Source: SVTX01 sp045638125 (lineage in GTDB: Bacteria > Bacillota > Clostridia > Oscillospirales > CAG-272). Taken from it: 15,965 nucleotides of DNA. The first letter of the stretch is position 1. The number at the start of each line of letters is the position of its first letter. Of the stretch, positions 1 to 6,996 are shown piece after piece. The translations under genes and the position numbers were made by a program. The DNA lies in assembly GCA_045638125.1 (NCBI GenBank), contig JAZUAS010000076.1, forward strand, positions 1-15,965. Direction: 5' to 3'. Under the pieces are notes generated by a model that ran no database searches, was not told the origin of the DNA, and saw only the letters and a list, made by a program, of their open reading frames with translations.

Positions 1-23
1 TGCTTGTTTTTCTTGTTTCTCAT
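1..23 (-). CDS. 5' end of a divergent gene (partial)
   Basis: On the minus strand an ATG at 23-21 is preceded by GGAG with an 8-base spacer and opens a reading frame encoding MRNKKNK before the window ends. The basic start would fit the cytoplasmic end of a membrane protein or a signal peptide, but seven residues cannot identify it. It is called because start, ribosome binding site and the divergent promoter-like region at 24-135 agree. The neighbouring SLOG gene is transcribed the other way from the same intergenic region, so the two may share control. Confidence 0.5.
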
Positions 24-76
24 AAAAAATTCTCCAAAAAATCTTACTTTAAGTACATTTTAAGATTATTTTGTGA

Positions 77-111
77 TATAATGTTATCAGTATACTTAAT
101 TCAAGTATACT
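77..111 (+). promoter_or_regulatory. Promoter -10 and palindromic operator for the SLOG gene
   Basis: TATAAT lies at 77-82, with only a weak -35 candidate near 54-59. Directly downstream, over the expected transcription start, is a perfect inverted repeat: AGTATACTT (89-97), a 5-base spacer, AAGTATACT (103-111). Position and symmetry suggest a repressor site. It could also serve the divergent gene that starts at 23, because minus-strand -35-like TTGAAT falls inside it. The cognate regulator is unknown; the truncated divergent gene is a candidate only by position. Confidence 0.5.
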
Positions 112-135
112 AAATTTGTTTTTGGGGAGTTTTAT

Positions 136-465
136 ATGAAAATTGCAGTTATAGGTTCAAGAAGTATTGCCGAAATTGATTTAAAATCATACATATCAGA
201 TTGCGACGAAATAGTGTCGGGAGGCGCCAAGGGTATCGATACCTATGCACGCGAATACGCCCATAAAAACAACATAAAGCTTACCGAGTTTTTACCGGAA
301 TATTCACACTACGGCAAGGCGGCACCTATTATACGAAATAAACAAATCGTCGACTACGCCGACAAGGTTATCGCATTTTGGGATGGAAAATCAAAGGGCA
401 CGTTATCGGTTATCAAATATGCAGAAAAATCCGAAAAGCCGTGCAAGGTTATAATTTTGCAATAA
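136..465 (+). CDS. Small SLOG-superfamily (DUF2493-like) nucleotide-binding protein
   Basis: A 109-residue single-domain protein with the Rossmann-like SLOG fold signature: an N-terminal strand ending in GSRS (7-10), the glycine-rich loop SGGAKGID (28-35), RNKQIV (67-72) and a D-G-x-S...GT segment (84-89) before a final strand. The family is related to DprA and LOG proteins and to predicted binders of nucleotides or nucleotide-derived ligands; cellular roles of these small stand-alone forms are mostly unknown. The start is supported by GGGGAG at 123-128. No membrane segment is visible. It lies alone between a palindrome-bearing promoter and a terminator that also serves uxuA. SLOG proteins occur both in housekeeping and in defence or phage contexts; nothing else here points to a defence island. 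Family assignment is confident, function is not. Confidence 0.85.
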   Translation: MKIAVIGSRSIAEIDLKSYISDCDEIVSGGAKGIDTYAREYAHKNNIKLTEFLPEYSHYGKAAPIIRNKQIVDYADKVIAFWDGKSKGTLSVIKYAEKSEKPCKVIILQ

Positions 466-492
466 AAAACCCTCACCGTGGTGAGGGCTTTT
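464..492. terminator. Bidirectional terminator between SLOG gene and uxuA
   Basis: Stem arms CCCTCACC (470-477) and GGTGAGGG (480-487) are perfectly complementary. They are flanked by A6 on the left (a U-run on the minus strand) and TTTT on the right. The stronger U-run is on the minus strand, so it mainly ends the uxuA transcript and also stops the SLOG transcript. Confidence 0.85.
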
Positions 493-500
493 CTAACATA

Positions 501-1589
501 TTACTTATTATCAAGTTTATCCAACATATCCCAGACGCCGAGCATATACATAATGCCAAGAGCTCTGTCATAGAGACCGTATCCGGGGCGGACGTTACCG
601 GGTCCCTCATTCCAGAGGTGTCTGCCGTGGTCGGGACGGATATATCCCTCAAAGCCGCAATCGTGGTAAGCCTTGAGAATTTCAAGAATACCGGTGTCGC
701 CGTCGCAATCGCGGTGGCTTGCCTCGGAGAAGTCTCCGTTCGGGAAGTGCTTAACGTTTCTTATATGAGCGAAAGCAATTCTGTCACAATGCTTGCGAAC
801 GATGTCCGCAACGTTGTTTTCGGGGTTTGCTCCAAGGCTTCCCGAGCAGAGGGTGAGACAGTTGTAGGGATCGTCCACCATCTTGAGGAAACGGTCGATG
901 CTCGCTTCGTCAACAAGGAGACGGGGCAGGCCGAAAATATCCCAAGGCGGATCGTCCATGTGGATCGCCATCTTGACGTTACACTCGCGGCAGGTGGGCA
1001 TTATCGCCTCAAGGAAATACTTGAGGTTTTCCCAGAGCTTTTCATGGTCAACGCCCTCGTAAGCCTTAAAGAGCTCATCAAGCTTCGCCATTCTCTCGGG
1101 CTCCCAACCGGGGAAGGACATATTGTACTTCTCGGTAAAGTCGAGAATGTACTTCGCCATAGCGTTGTAGTCGTCCTGAATCATATTCTTCTCGTAGAAA
1201 AGCGCGGTAGATCCGTCGCCTACGGGATGGAAAAGGTTACTTCTCGTCCAGTCGAATATGGGCATAAAGTTGTAGCAGATAACCTTGACTCCAAATTTGG
1301 AGAGGTTTCTGATACACTGCTTGTAGTTTTCGATGTACTTGTCTCTGGTGGGCAGACCAATCTTGATGTCGTCGTGTACATTCACCGACTCAACAACGTC
1401 CATATTGAAGCCGTACTCGTCAAGCTGGCGTTTGACCTCGGCGATTTCATCTTCTTCCCAGATCTCGCCCGGCATCTTATGGTGGAGCGCCCAGACTATA
1501 CCCGTAACACCGGGTATCTGCTTGATATCGGAAAGGCTGATTTTATCGTTGCCCTCGCCGTACCAGCGGAATGTCATTTGCATTGGCAT
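501..1589 (-). CDS. uxuA: Mannonate dehydratase
   Basis: A 362-residue TIM-barrel enzyme that dehydrates D-mannonate to 2-keto-3-deoxy-D-gluconate in hexuronate (glucuronate) catabolism in the cytoplasm. Family signatures are visible: N-terminal FRWYGEGND (7-15), the GVTGIVWALHH strand (27-37), IHMDDPPWDIFGLPRL (209-224), LCSGS (247-251), AHIRNVK (274-280), and RPDHGR (318-323). His210, Cys248, His275 and Asp320 correspond to the conserved metal-site residues of the family. The length matches the shorter Gram-positive forms. GGAGG about 7 bases upstream supports the start, with in-frame Met3 and Met5 as less likely alternatives. No other uronate genes (uxaC, uxuB, kdgK, kdgA) are in the window, so it is an isolated pathway gene with its own promoter and terminator. 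Confidence 0.97.
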   Translation of the reverse strand: MPMQMTFRWYGEGNDKISLSDIKQIPGVTGIVWALHHKMPGEIWEEDEIAEVKRQLDEYGFNMDVVESVNVHDDIKIGLPTRDKYIENYKQCIRNLSKFGVKVICYNFMPIFDWTRSNLFHPVGDGSTALFYEKNMIQDDYNAMAKYILDFTEKYNMSFPGWEPERMAKLDELFKAYEGVDHEKLWENLKYFLEAIMPTCRECNVKMAIHMDDPPWDIFGLPRLLVDEASIDRFLKMVDDPYNCLTLCSGSLGANPENNVADIVRKHCDRIAFAHIRNVKHFPNGDFSEASHRDCDGDTGILEILKAYHDCGFEGYIRPDHGRHLWNEGPGNVRPGYGLYDRALGIMYMLGVWDMLDKLDNK

Positions 1590-1607
1590 ATTTGACCTCC
1601 AAAATAT

Positions 1608-1648
1608 GTACTTTAATTAATTATAGCACACTCAAAGTACAAATTCAA
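1608..1648 (-). promoter_or_regulatory. uxuA promoter with flanking dyad
   Basis: Minus-strand TTGAAT (1648-1643), a 17-base spacer and TATAAT (1625-1620) form a good sigma-A promoter. An inverted repeat, GTACTTT (1608-1614) and AAAGTAC (1634-1640), brackets the -10 and the expected start site, so it could be an operator for a uronate-responsive repressor. The regulator is not in the window. There is no clear GC-rich terminator after dinB just upstream, so some dinB read-through into uxuA is possible. Confidence 0.65.
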
Positions 1649-1684
1649 TGGTATTTTATTGATTTTTTCCAAAATTTTCAAAAT

Positions 1685-2917
1685 TCACTCTCCACACACC
1701 AACGAAACCACGTTAGAGATATGATTTCCACCCAATACCTCATCCGTCAGCATAAGTCCCCGTCGCAATGAGGGCTTGCCGTACCTTCTCCGCAAGCCGT
1801 CCACAACTCCCTCAAGTGTCTCGGCCCTCTGTATCGCCACGATGTCCGGAGAGAAGGAAAGCTGCTCGCTTTCCGCCCGTATCAGGTCTGCTGCACGCAC
1901 ACCAAGCGAGCGTATGGGTTGATCCAGAAGCCTATGCCTCCGCATCAATTCTCTGGCGCATTCATAGAGCGACTTTGCCGTCCGATTGGGATAATCGGGC
2001 CTCAGCTGTCGCTCTACGGTGTGCAGATCGCTATATCGCACCGACATCTGAACAGTTTGACATACGACTCCCTCTCTCCGCATACGCATTGAGACGTTCT
2101 CACATAGCTGGTAAAGAATGATATCTACGTCGTCCTCGCTGACAAGATCACGGGGTGGTGTTGTACTGTTTCCTATGGATTTGGGTGGCGGCGAATATCC
2201 GTGGAGCGATACGGGAGAGATATCTCTACCGTTAGCGTTTTCATAAAGGTCAAGTCCGTTTTTGCCGAAAAGACATTTCAAGAGATATGGATCGGTGTTG
2301 GCAAGATCGCCTATGGTGTGAATGCCGTAAAGCTTTAGCTTTTTCTCGGTCTTTTTTCCAACAAAAATCATATCAGAAGCAGGCAGACCCCATATTTTTT
2401 CACGGAAATCACCCGACAAGATCACCGTGGTAGCATCGGGCTTTTTCATATCCGAACCCAACTTGGCAAACACCTTGTTAAATGAGACCCCCACCGAAAC
2501 GGTAAGCCCCAGCTCTCTTTTCATCCTCTTTCGTATCTGATCGGCGATACTTTTGCCATCCCCAAAAAGAGACAGACTTCCGGTAACGTCCAGCCAGCAC
2601 TCGTCAAGTCCGAACGGCTCTATCATATCGGTATAATCGTAATATATCTCCCTCGCCGCGTGGGAATATTGCTCGTAAAGTTCAAAATGCGGCGACAAAA
2701 AGACGATATCGGGGCATTTTTGCTTCGCTTGCCAAAGCGGCTCCGCAGTTTGCACACCGCACGCCTTCGCTTCGTAATTTTTCGCCAAAATAATACCGTG
2801 TCTCGCCTCTGCGTCCCCCGCTACCGCCACGGGTCGTCCGCGAAGCTCGGGATGTGACAACAGCTCGACCGACGCATAAAAATTATTGAGATCCGAATGC
2901 AGGATCGTCCTTTCCAC
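1685..2917 (-). CDS. dinB: Y-family DNA polymerase IV (DinB-like)
   Basis: A 410-residue error-prone translesion polymerase. The N-terminus reads LHSDLNNFYASVE (6-18), with catalytic Asp9 and the aromatic pair Phe13-Tyr14 in which the second is the usual steric gate. FGLDECWLDVTGS (102-114) gives the catalytic Asp105-Glu106. The thumb HhH segment (IHTIGDLANTD...) and a C-terminal little-finger domain follow. The motif DLNNFYASVE and the extended C-terminus place it in the clostridial DinB/ImpB-MucB-SamB group rather than with E. coli DinB itself. The start is GTG at 2917, preceded by GAGGTG; an upstream alternative is not needed because the family N-terminus begins here. Expression is almost certainly damage-inducible (see the SOS box). 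Confidence 0.95.
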   Translation of the reverse strand: MERTILHSDLNNFYASVELLSHPELRGRPVAVAGDAEARHGIILAKNYEAKACGVQTAEPLWQAKQKCPDIVFLSPHFELYEQYSHAAREIYYDYTDMIEPFGLDECWLDVTGSLSLFGDGKSIADQIRKRMKRELGLTVSVGVSFNKVFAKLGSDMKKPDATTVILSGDFREKIWGLPASDMIFVGKKTEKKLKLYGIHTIGDLANTDPYLLKCLFGKNGLDLYENANGRDISPVSLHGYSPPPKSIGNSTTPPRDLVSEDDVDIILYQLCENVSMRMRREGVVCQTVQMSVRYSDLHTVERQLRPDYPNRTAKSLYECARELMRRHRLLDQPIRSLGVRAADLIRAESEQLSFSPDIVAIQRAETLEGVVDGLRRRYGKPSLRRGLMLTDEVLGGNHISNVVSLVCGE

Positions 2918-2932
2918 TTATAACACCTCACA

Positions 2933-2964
2933 AATTAATTTAGAACAACTGTTCTAAATTAATT
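2933..2964. promoter_or_regulatory. LexA (SOS) box inside a perfect palindrome
   Basis: The core GAACAACTGTTC (2943-2954) matches the Gram-positive LexA pattern GAAC-N4-GTTC. It is embedded in a perfect inverted repeat with 15-base arms (2933-2947 and 2950-2964) and a 2-base centre. It sits immediately downstream of, and overlaps, the dinB -10 hexamer, where bound LexA would block the start site. The lexA gene itself is not in the window. Confidence 0.85.
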
Positions 2965-2990
2965 ATACACCCAAAAGTGATATTTGTCAA
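2962..2990 (-). promoter_or_regulatory. dinB promoter
   Basis: Minus-strand TTGACA (2990-2985), 17-base spacer, TATAAT (2967-2962): a full-consensus sigma-A promoter. Such a strong promoter fits a gene that is held off by LexA until DNA damage. Confidence 0.9.
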
Positions 2991-3031
2991 TAGGTAAATA
3001 TAGGGTTTTTACTCGTCAAATATAGACCGCC

Positions 3032-3060
3032 TTGACAAAATCAAAAATCGGTGTTATAAT
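3032..3060 (+). promoter_or_regulatory. Promoter of the PAP2 gene
   Basis: TTGACA (3032-3037), 17-base spacer, TATAAT (3055-3060), with an additional extended -10 TG. It diverges from the dinB promoter; the two -35 hexamers are about 40 bases apart. The leader of roughly 75 bases holds a possible 14-codon upstream frame (3103-3147). Confidence 0.9.
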
Positions 3061-3143
3061 GCTATCTGTATTTATTTTTAATATACAAAGAAGCCAAAAA
3101 TAATGAAAAAAGCTTCACAAATCAAAAGTAAAAGGACAAAAAC

Positions 3144-3815
3144 ATGACACCTATCGCACAATGGCTGAACACTGCGTTTGCGGATTTTGACTTCGCCATC
3201 CTTGAATTCTACCATATTCTTGCTACACATCTATCCCCCATTCTTACTCCCGTATCCGAGTTTTTTGCGGTTATAGGAGACGGCGCTATGGCGTGCTTTA
3301 TCATCGCCGCAATACTTCTTCTCTTCCCCAAAACGAGAAAAGCGGGAATTTGCGTTATGCTATCGGTGGGCATCGGAGCACTGATAACAAACGTGGCGGT
3401 CAAAAACATAGTCGCCCGTCCGCGTCCTTATGTATCCGATATAGCTCAATTCTCCAAATGGTGGGATTTCGTGGGCGCACACGTCGAAAGCGAGTTTTCT
3501 TTCCCCTCGGGACACACAACCGCCGCCATGGCCGGCGTGACCGGTCTTTGTCTGGGATACGACAAAAACCGTAAATGGTGGATATTTCTCGCATCTGCGG
3601 TGTACGTAATTGTTATGGGTGCCAGTCGAAATTATCTTATGGTCCACTACCCGTCAGACATCATCGGCGGCATTATCGCGGGCGCTATCGGCGGCGCGCT
3701 TGCCTACTTACTTATTCACTTTCTCTACAAAGGACTTGAGGGCAACAAAGACGAAAAGATATGTGCATTTATACTTAACGCTGATATCCGCAGCATTTTC
3801 ACCTCGAAGATATAA
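3144..3815 (+). CDS. PAP2-family membrane phosphatase (lipid or undecaprenyl-pyrophosphate phosphatase-like)
   Basis: A 223-residue integral membrane protein with the complete PAP2 catalytic triplet: K-x6-RP (Lys87, Arg94-Pro95), PSGH (121-124) and SR-x5-H-x3-D (Ser161, Arg162, His168, Asp172). Hydrophobic segments near 46-61, 69-84, 125-138, 145-160 and 173-195 give the usual multi-helix topology. Such enzymes dephosphorylate phosphatidate, phosphatidylglycerol phosphate or undecaprenyl pyrophosphate at the membrane; the substrate cannot be told from sequence. The roughly 30-residue tail after the last helix (about 195-223) is hydrophilic at first and is not part of the catalytic fold. AAAAGGA lies 7 bases before the ATG. 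It is monocistronic, with its own promoter and a shared strong terminator. Confidence 0.92.
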   Translation: MTPIAQWLNTAFADFDFAILEFYHILATHLSPILTPVSEFFAVIGDGAMACFIIAAILLLFPKTRKAGICVMLSVGIGALITNVAVKNIVARPRPYVSDIAQFSKWWDFVGAHVESEFSFPSGHTTAAMAGVTGLCLGYDKNRKWWIFLASAVYVIVMGASRNYLMVHYPSDIIGGIIAGAIGGALAYLLIHFLYKGLEGNKDEKICAFILNADIRSIFTSKI

Positions 3816-3816
3816 C

Positions 3817-3867
3817 AAAAATAAAAGCAGACATTGAGGTCTCCCTCAATGTCTGCTTTTATTTTTT
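3817..3867. terminator. Strong bidirectional terminator between PAP2 gene and rpsU
   Basis: A long perfect hairpin: the left arm ends in GCAGACATTGAGG (3827-3839), a TCTC loop (3840-3843), and the complementary right arm starts at 3844. It is flanked by A-rich and T-rich tracts on the two sides. It can terminate both converging transcripts. Confidence 0.93.
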
Positions 3868-3879
3868 CAAAAGTTCAAA

Positions 3880-4056
3880 TTACTTGTACTTTCTCTTGCG
3901 TGCAGCCTCAGACTTCTTCTTACGCTTTACGCTGGGCTTTTCGTAGTGCTCTCTCTTACGAAGCTCGGTAAGGATTCCCGAACGAGCACACTGACGCTTA
4001 AAGCGACGGAGCGCGCTGTCAAGAGACTCGCCCTCTTTTACTTTAACTTCTGCCAT
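3880..4056 (-). CDS. rpsU: 30S ribosomal protein S21
   Basis: A 58-residue basic protein that reads MAEVKVKEGESLDSALRRF, then KRQCARSGILTELRKREHYEKPS, and ends in a Lys/Arg-rich tail (KRKKKSEAARKRKYK). This is the full S21 family pattern and length. S21 joins the small ribosomal subunit near the anti-Shine-Dalgarno end of 16S rRNA and helps initiation. The ATG at 4056 has GGGGAGGG about 8 bases upstream. It follows leuS on the same strand with a 128-base gap that contains its own consensus promoter, so it need not depend on leuS transcription. Confidence 0.97.
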   Translation of the reverse strand: MAEVKVKEGESLDSALRRFKRQCARSGILTELRKREHYEKPSVKRKKKSEAARKRKYK

Positions 4057-4120
4057 TTTCTTTTTCCCTCCCCTCGCTTTTAAACAGGTTCAGTAAGCTT
4101 ATGCTCACAGATACCTAAAC

Positions 4121-4149
4121 ATTATACACCAAAAAAATCGGTTTGTCAA
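4121..4149 (-). promoter_or_regulatory. rpsU promoter
   Basis: Minus-strand TTGACA (4149-4144), 17-base spacer, TATAAT (4126-4121). The leader of about 60 bases can form a small hairpin, GTGAGC-ATAA-GCTTAC with one G-U pair (about 4093-4108), bracketed by AGGT/ACCT; it might be a control structure for rpsU, but this is speculative. Confidence 0.9.
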
Positions 4150-4184
4150 TATCGAACCAATAAAAAATTTGGAAAATTCTTAAA

Positions 4185-6620
4185 TTATTTTACTACGATA
4201 TTCACAATTTTGTTGGGAACTACGATTTCCTTAACGATAGTCTTGCCCTCGATCGCCTCGGCAACCTTTTCGTCTGCCTTTGCAAGAGCGAGAACCTCGT
4301 TTTTGTCGGTATCCACGGGAACAAGGAGCTTACCGCGGAGCTTACCGTTGATCTGAACTACAATCTCGATCTCATCATCTGCGGTCTTTGCCTCGTCATA
4401 GGTGGGCCAGCTCTCGTATGCGATAGTGTTATCATGACCGAGCATTTCCCAGATCTCCTCGCAGATATGAGGACAAATGGGAGAGAGGAGCTTGATAAGT
4501 CCCTCTGCGTATTCCTTGGAGCACTTGCCCTCCTTGTAAACTGCGTTTACAAAAATCATCATCTGGGAAATAGCGGTGTTGAATGCAAGCTTTTCAAAGT
4601 CATCGGTGACCTTCTTAACGGTCTTGTGATAGATCTTTTCAAGTGCGGGAGTTGCACCCTCAACTACGTTTTCAGGCTCGGTAAAGAATGCCCACACGCG
4701 GTTGAGAAAACGACGTGCACCGTCAACACCCGTGTCGCTCCAAGGCTTGGAAACCTCAAGAGGACCCATGAACATCTCGTAGAGACGGAGGGTATCTGCG
4801 CCGTAATCTCTTACAACGTCGGATGGGTTAACTACAAATTCGGGGAATCTCTTACCCATCTTGATGCCGTTTGCGCCAAGGATCATACCCTGGTGAACAA
4901 GCTTCTTGAAGGGCTCTTTTGTGGGAGCGAGACCCTTATTGTAAAGGTATCTGTTCCAGATTCTGGAGTACATAAGGTGACCTACCGCATGCTCAGGACC
5001 ACCGATATAGAGGTCAACGGGCATCCAGTGCTTAAGCAACTCCTGATTTGCAAACTCGTTTTCGTTCTTTGGGTCGATATAGCGGAGGAAGTACCATGAA
5101 GAGCCTGCAGAGCCGGGCATGGTAGAGGTCTCTCTCTTGCCCTTAATGCCATTTTTATCGTACATCTTCCACTCTGCGGCATTTTCAAGGGGAGCTTTGC
5201 CGCCAACGCCCTTGTAATTTTCAAGCTCGGGGAGAATAAGAGGAAGCTCCTCGTCGGGAAGAGTGTGAACTGTACCGTCCTCGCCGTGAACCACGGGAAC
5301 AGGCTCGCCCCAATATCTCTGACGCGCGAAGATCCACTCTCTGAAGTGGTAGTTTACGGTTCTCTTTGCAACGCTCTGTGCTTCGAGCTTGGAGGTGATA
5401 GCTTCCTTTGCTTCCTCAACGGTAAGGCCGGTAAACTCCTCGGAGTTGACAAGTCTGTAACCCTTGCCGAGGTAATCCTGCTTTTCGAAAGCCTTTTCGG
5501 ATACGTCAACGTGACCGAGCTTTTCGTCGGCGTCGATTACCTGGATCATATGTATATTGTGAGCAATTGCGTACTCAAAGTCTCTCTGGTCGTGAGAAGG
5601 AACAGCCATAACCGCACCCGTGCCGTAGCTTGCAAGCACGAAGTCACCGATGAACATTCTGACTTCCTTGCCGTTTACGGGGTTGATGCAGGTTACGCCT
5701 TTAAGCTCGCAGCCCGACTTGGTCTTGTTGAGCTCGGTTCTATCCATATCGTTCTTCTTGAGAGTTTCATCAATATATGCCTGAACCTCTTCCTTATTCT
5801 GCACTCTGGGCATAAGAGACTTGACTACCTCGCCGTCGGGAGCGAGAACCATAAAGGTAATACCGTATATAGTTTCGATGCAGGTAGTGAAGATAGAGAA
5901 CTCACCGCCGCCGACGATCTGGAATTTGACCTCCACACCGGTGGACTTACCGATCCAGTTCTTCTGCATAAGCTTGGTGGACTCGGGCCAATCGATCTCG
6001 TCAAGTCCTTCAAGCAATTCTTCAGCAAATGCGGGCTGATTGATGACCCACTGCTTCATATTCTTTCTTACTACGGGGAATCCACCTCTCTCACTCTTGC
6101 CGTCGATAACCTCATCGTTGGAAAGAACGGTGCCAAGCTCCTCGCACCAGTTAACGGGCATGTCGATATACTGCGCATATCCATCAAGATAGAGCTGCTT
6201 GAATATCCACTGAGTCCACTTGTAGAAATCGGGGTCGCTGGTTGCGATCATCTTTGACCAATCGTAGTCAAAGCCAAGCTCGGTGAGCTGCTTGGAGAAT
6301 GTTTCTATATTCTTCTGGGTAAATCCGTTAGGGTGGTTACCCGTGCTTACAGCATACTGCTCTGCAGGGAGACCGAAAGAGTCGTATCCCATAGGATGGA
6401 GGACGTTATAGCCCTGCATTCTCTTCATTCTGGAGACAATATCGGTTGCGGTATAGCCCTCGGGGTGACCTGCGTGAAGTCCTACACCCGAAGGATAGGG
6501 GAACATATCAAGGGCGTAGAATTTAGGCTTGGAGAAATCCCAGACGTCGGTTTTGAAGGTCTCGTTCTTCTTCCAATATTCCTGCCACTTTTTTTCAACT
6601 TGTAAGTGCTCGTATTTCAT
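4185..6620 (-). CDS. leuS: Leucyl-tRNA synthetase
   Basis: An 811-residue class I synthetase that charges tRNA-Leu. The Rossmann start FYALDMFPYPSGVGLHAGHP carries the HIGH equivalent HAGH (49-52). The CP1 editing insertion spans roughly 220-420, including MAVPSHDQRDFEYA with the conserved Asp of HDQRD (343-347). Then come WIFARQRYWGEPVPV (429-443), GSAGSSWYFLRYIDP (503-517), the KMSKS-loop equivalent at 587-591, an anticodon-binding helical domain, and a C-terminal domain (about 745-811) ending in a short Val-rich strand. Two departures from the textbook enzyme: the loop reads KMGKR rather than KMSKS, and the threonine-rich editing motif reads TTCIET (245-250) rather than TTRPDT. AAAGGAA sits about 8 bases before the ATG. 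Transcription is governed by the T-box leader upstream. Confidence 0.97.
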   Translation of the reverse strand: MKYEHLQVEKKWQEYWKKNETFKTDVWDFSKPKFYALDMFPYPSGVGLHAGHPEGYTATDIVSRMKRMQGYNVLHPMGYDSFGLPAEQYAVSTGNHPNGFTQKNIETFSKQLTELGFDYDWSKMIATSDPDFYKWTQWIFKQLYLDGYAQYIDMPVNWCEELGTVLSNDEVIDGKSERGGFPVVRKNMKQWVINQPAFAEELLEGLDEIDWPESTKLMQKNWIGKSTGVEVKFQIVGGGEFSIFTTCIETIYGITFMVLAPDGEVVKSLMPRVQNKEEVQAYIDETLKKNDMDRTELNKTKSGCELKGVTCINPVNGKEVRMFIGDFVLASYGTGAVMAVPSHDQRDFEYAIAHNIHMIQVIDADEKLGHVDVSEKAFEKQDYLGKGYRLVNSEEFTGLTVEEAKEAITSKLEAQSVAKRTVNYHFREWIFARQRYWGEPVPVVHGEDGTVHTLPDEELPLILPELENYKGVGGKAPLENAAEWKMYDKNGIKGKRETSTMPGSAGSSWYFLRYIDPKNENEFANQELLKHWMPVDLYIGGPEHAVGHLMYSRIWNRYLYNKGLAPTKEPFKKLVHQGMILGANGIKMGKRFPEFVVNPSDVVRDYGADTLRLYEMFMGPLEVSKPWSDTGVDGARRFLNRVWAFFTEPENVVEGATPALEKIYHKTVKKVTDDFEKLAFNTAISQMMIFVNAVYKEGKCSKEYAEGLIKLLSPICPHICEEIWEMLGHDNTIAYESWPTYDEAKTADDEIEIVVQINGKLRGKLLVPVDTDKNEVLALAKADEKVAEAIEGKTIVKEIVVPNKIVNIVVK

Positions 6621-6659
6621 TTATATTTCCTTTCTTGCCCATTCGGCAACTAATTATAT

Positions 6660-6915
6660 TTAAAAACAAAAAAGCACCCTCGTCTCATTTTGAGACGAAA
6701 GCGCAAGCTTCCGCGGTACCACTCAAATTGCATCAAAAAAGATGCCACTCTGACCCATAACGGAGGCTGACCGTTCTTCCCTACCGTCTTTATAAAAGAT
6801 TTCGAAAAGACTGCTCTGGGGTGAGTAAGAATCCTTTTGCAAGCGTCTCGCACCAACCGACGCCTCTCTGAATGCCCTGGAATTCTCTTTCCTCGTCATC
6901 GCATTTTACATAACA
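6660..6915 (-). promoter_or_regulatory. T-box riboswitch leader of leuS
   Basis: The minus strand holds the conserved T-box sequence GAGTGGTACCGCGG (6724-6711), which marks the antiterminator and pairs with the uncharged tRNA acceptor end. Upstream are stem I elements (AGAGAGGCGTCGGTTGG, about 6877-6861) and the closing side GATTCTTACTCACC. Within it CTC (6825-6823), followed by A, is the likely specifier codon and fits the gene (tRNA-Leu GAG). Downstream is the competing terminator. Uncharged tRNA-Leu would favour read-through into leuS. Confidence 0.93.
6665..6705 (-). terminator. T-box attenuator terminator
   Basis: On the minus strand a hairpin with arms CGTCTCA (6697-6691) and TGAGACG (6687-6681), extended by further partly paired bases, is followed by GCTTTTTTG and more U-rich sequence. 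It lies between the T-box sequence and the leuS start and is the expression switch of the riboswitch. Confidence 0.9.
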
Positions 6916-6920
6916 TTAAT

Positions 6921-6949
6921 ATTATATATAAATAAGTGTGGTTTGTCAA
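6921..6949 (-). promoter_or_regulatory. leuS promoter
   Basis: Minus-strand TTGACA (6949-6944), 17-base spacer, TATAAT (6926-6921). The predicted start near 6914 gives a leader of about 290 bases, the size expected for a T-box RNA. Confidence 0.9.
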
Positions 6950-6969
6950 GACCTTTTTTAATATTTTAA

Positions 6970-6990
6970 GCGGGACTTTTAAAGTCCCGC
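6970..6990 (-). terminator. Terminator-like hairpin after the PHP gene
   Basis: GCGGGACTTT (6970-6979) and AAAGTCCCGC (6981-6990) are perfectly complementary just past the PHP stop codon. The following minus-strand sequence is AT-rich but has no clean U-run, so efficiency is uncertain. It separates the PHP/DHH unit from leuS. Confidence 0.65.
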
Positions 6991-6996
6991 CCAAAA

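Noticed and set aside
378..1595. Long plus-strand open frame covering uxuA
   Set aside because: It lies opposite uxuA, has no ribosome binding site or recognisable motif, overlaps the SLOG gene, and uxuA matches its family over its full length.
5265..6257. Plus-strand open frame inside leuS (with others at 4434-5099)
   Set aside because: Antisense shadow of leuS, whose family motifs are continuous on the minus strand.
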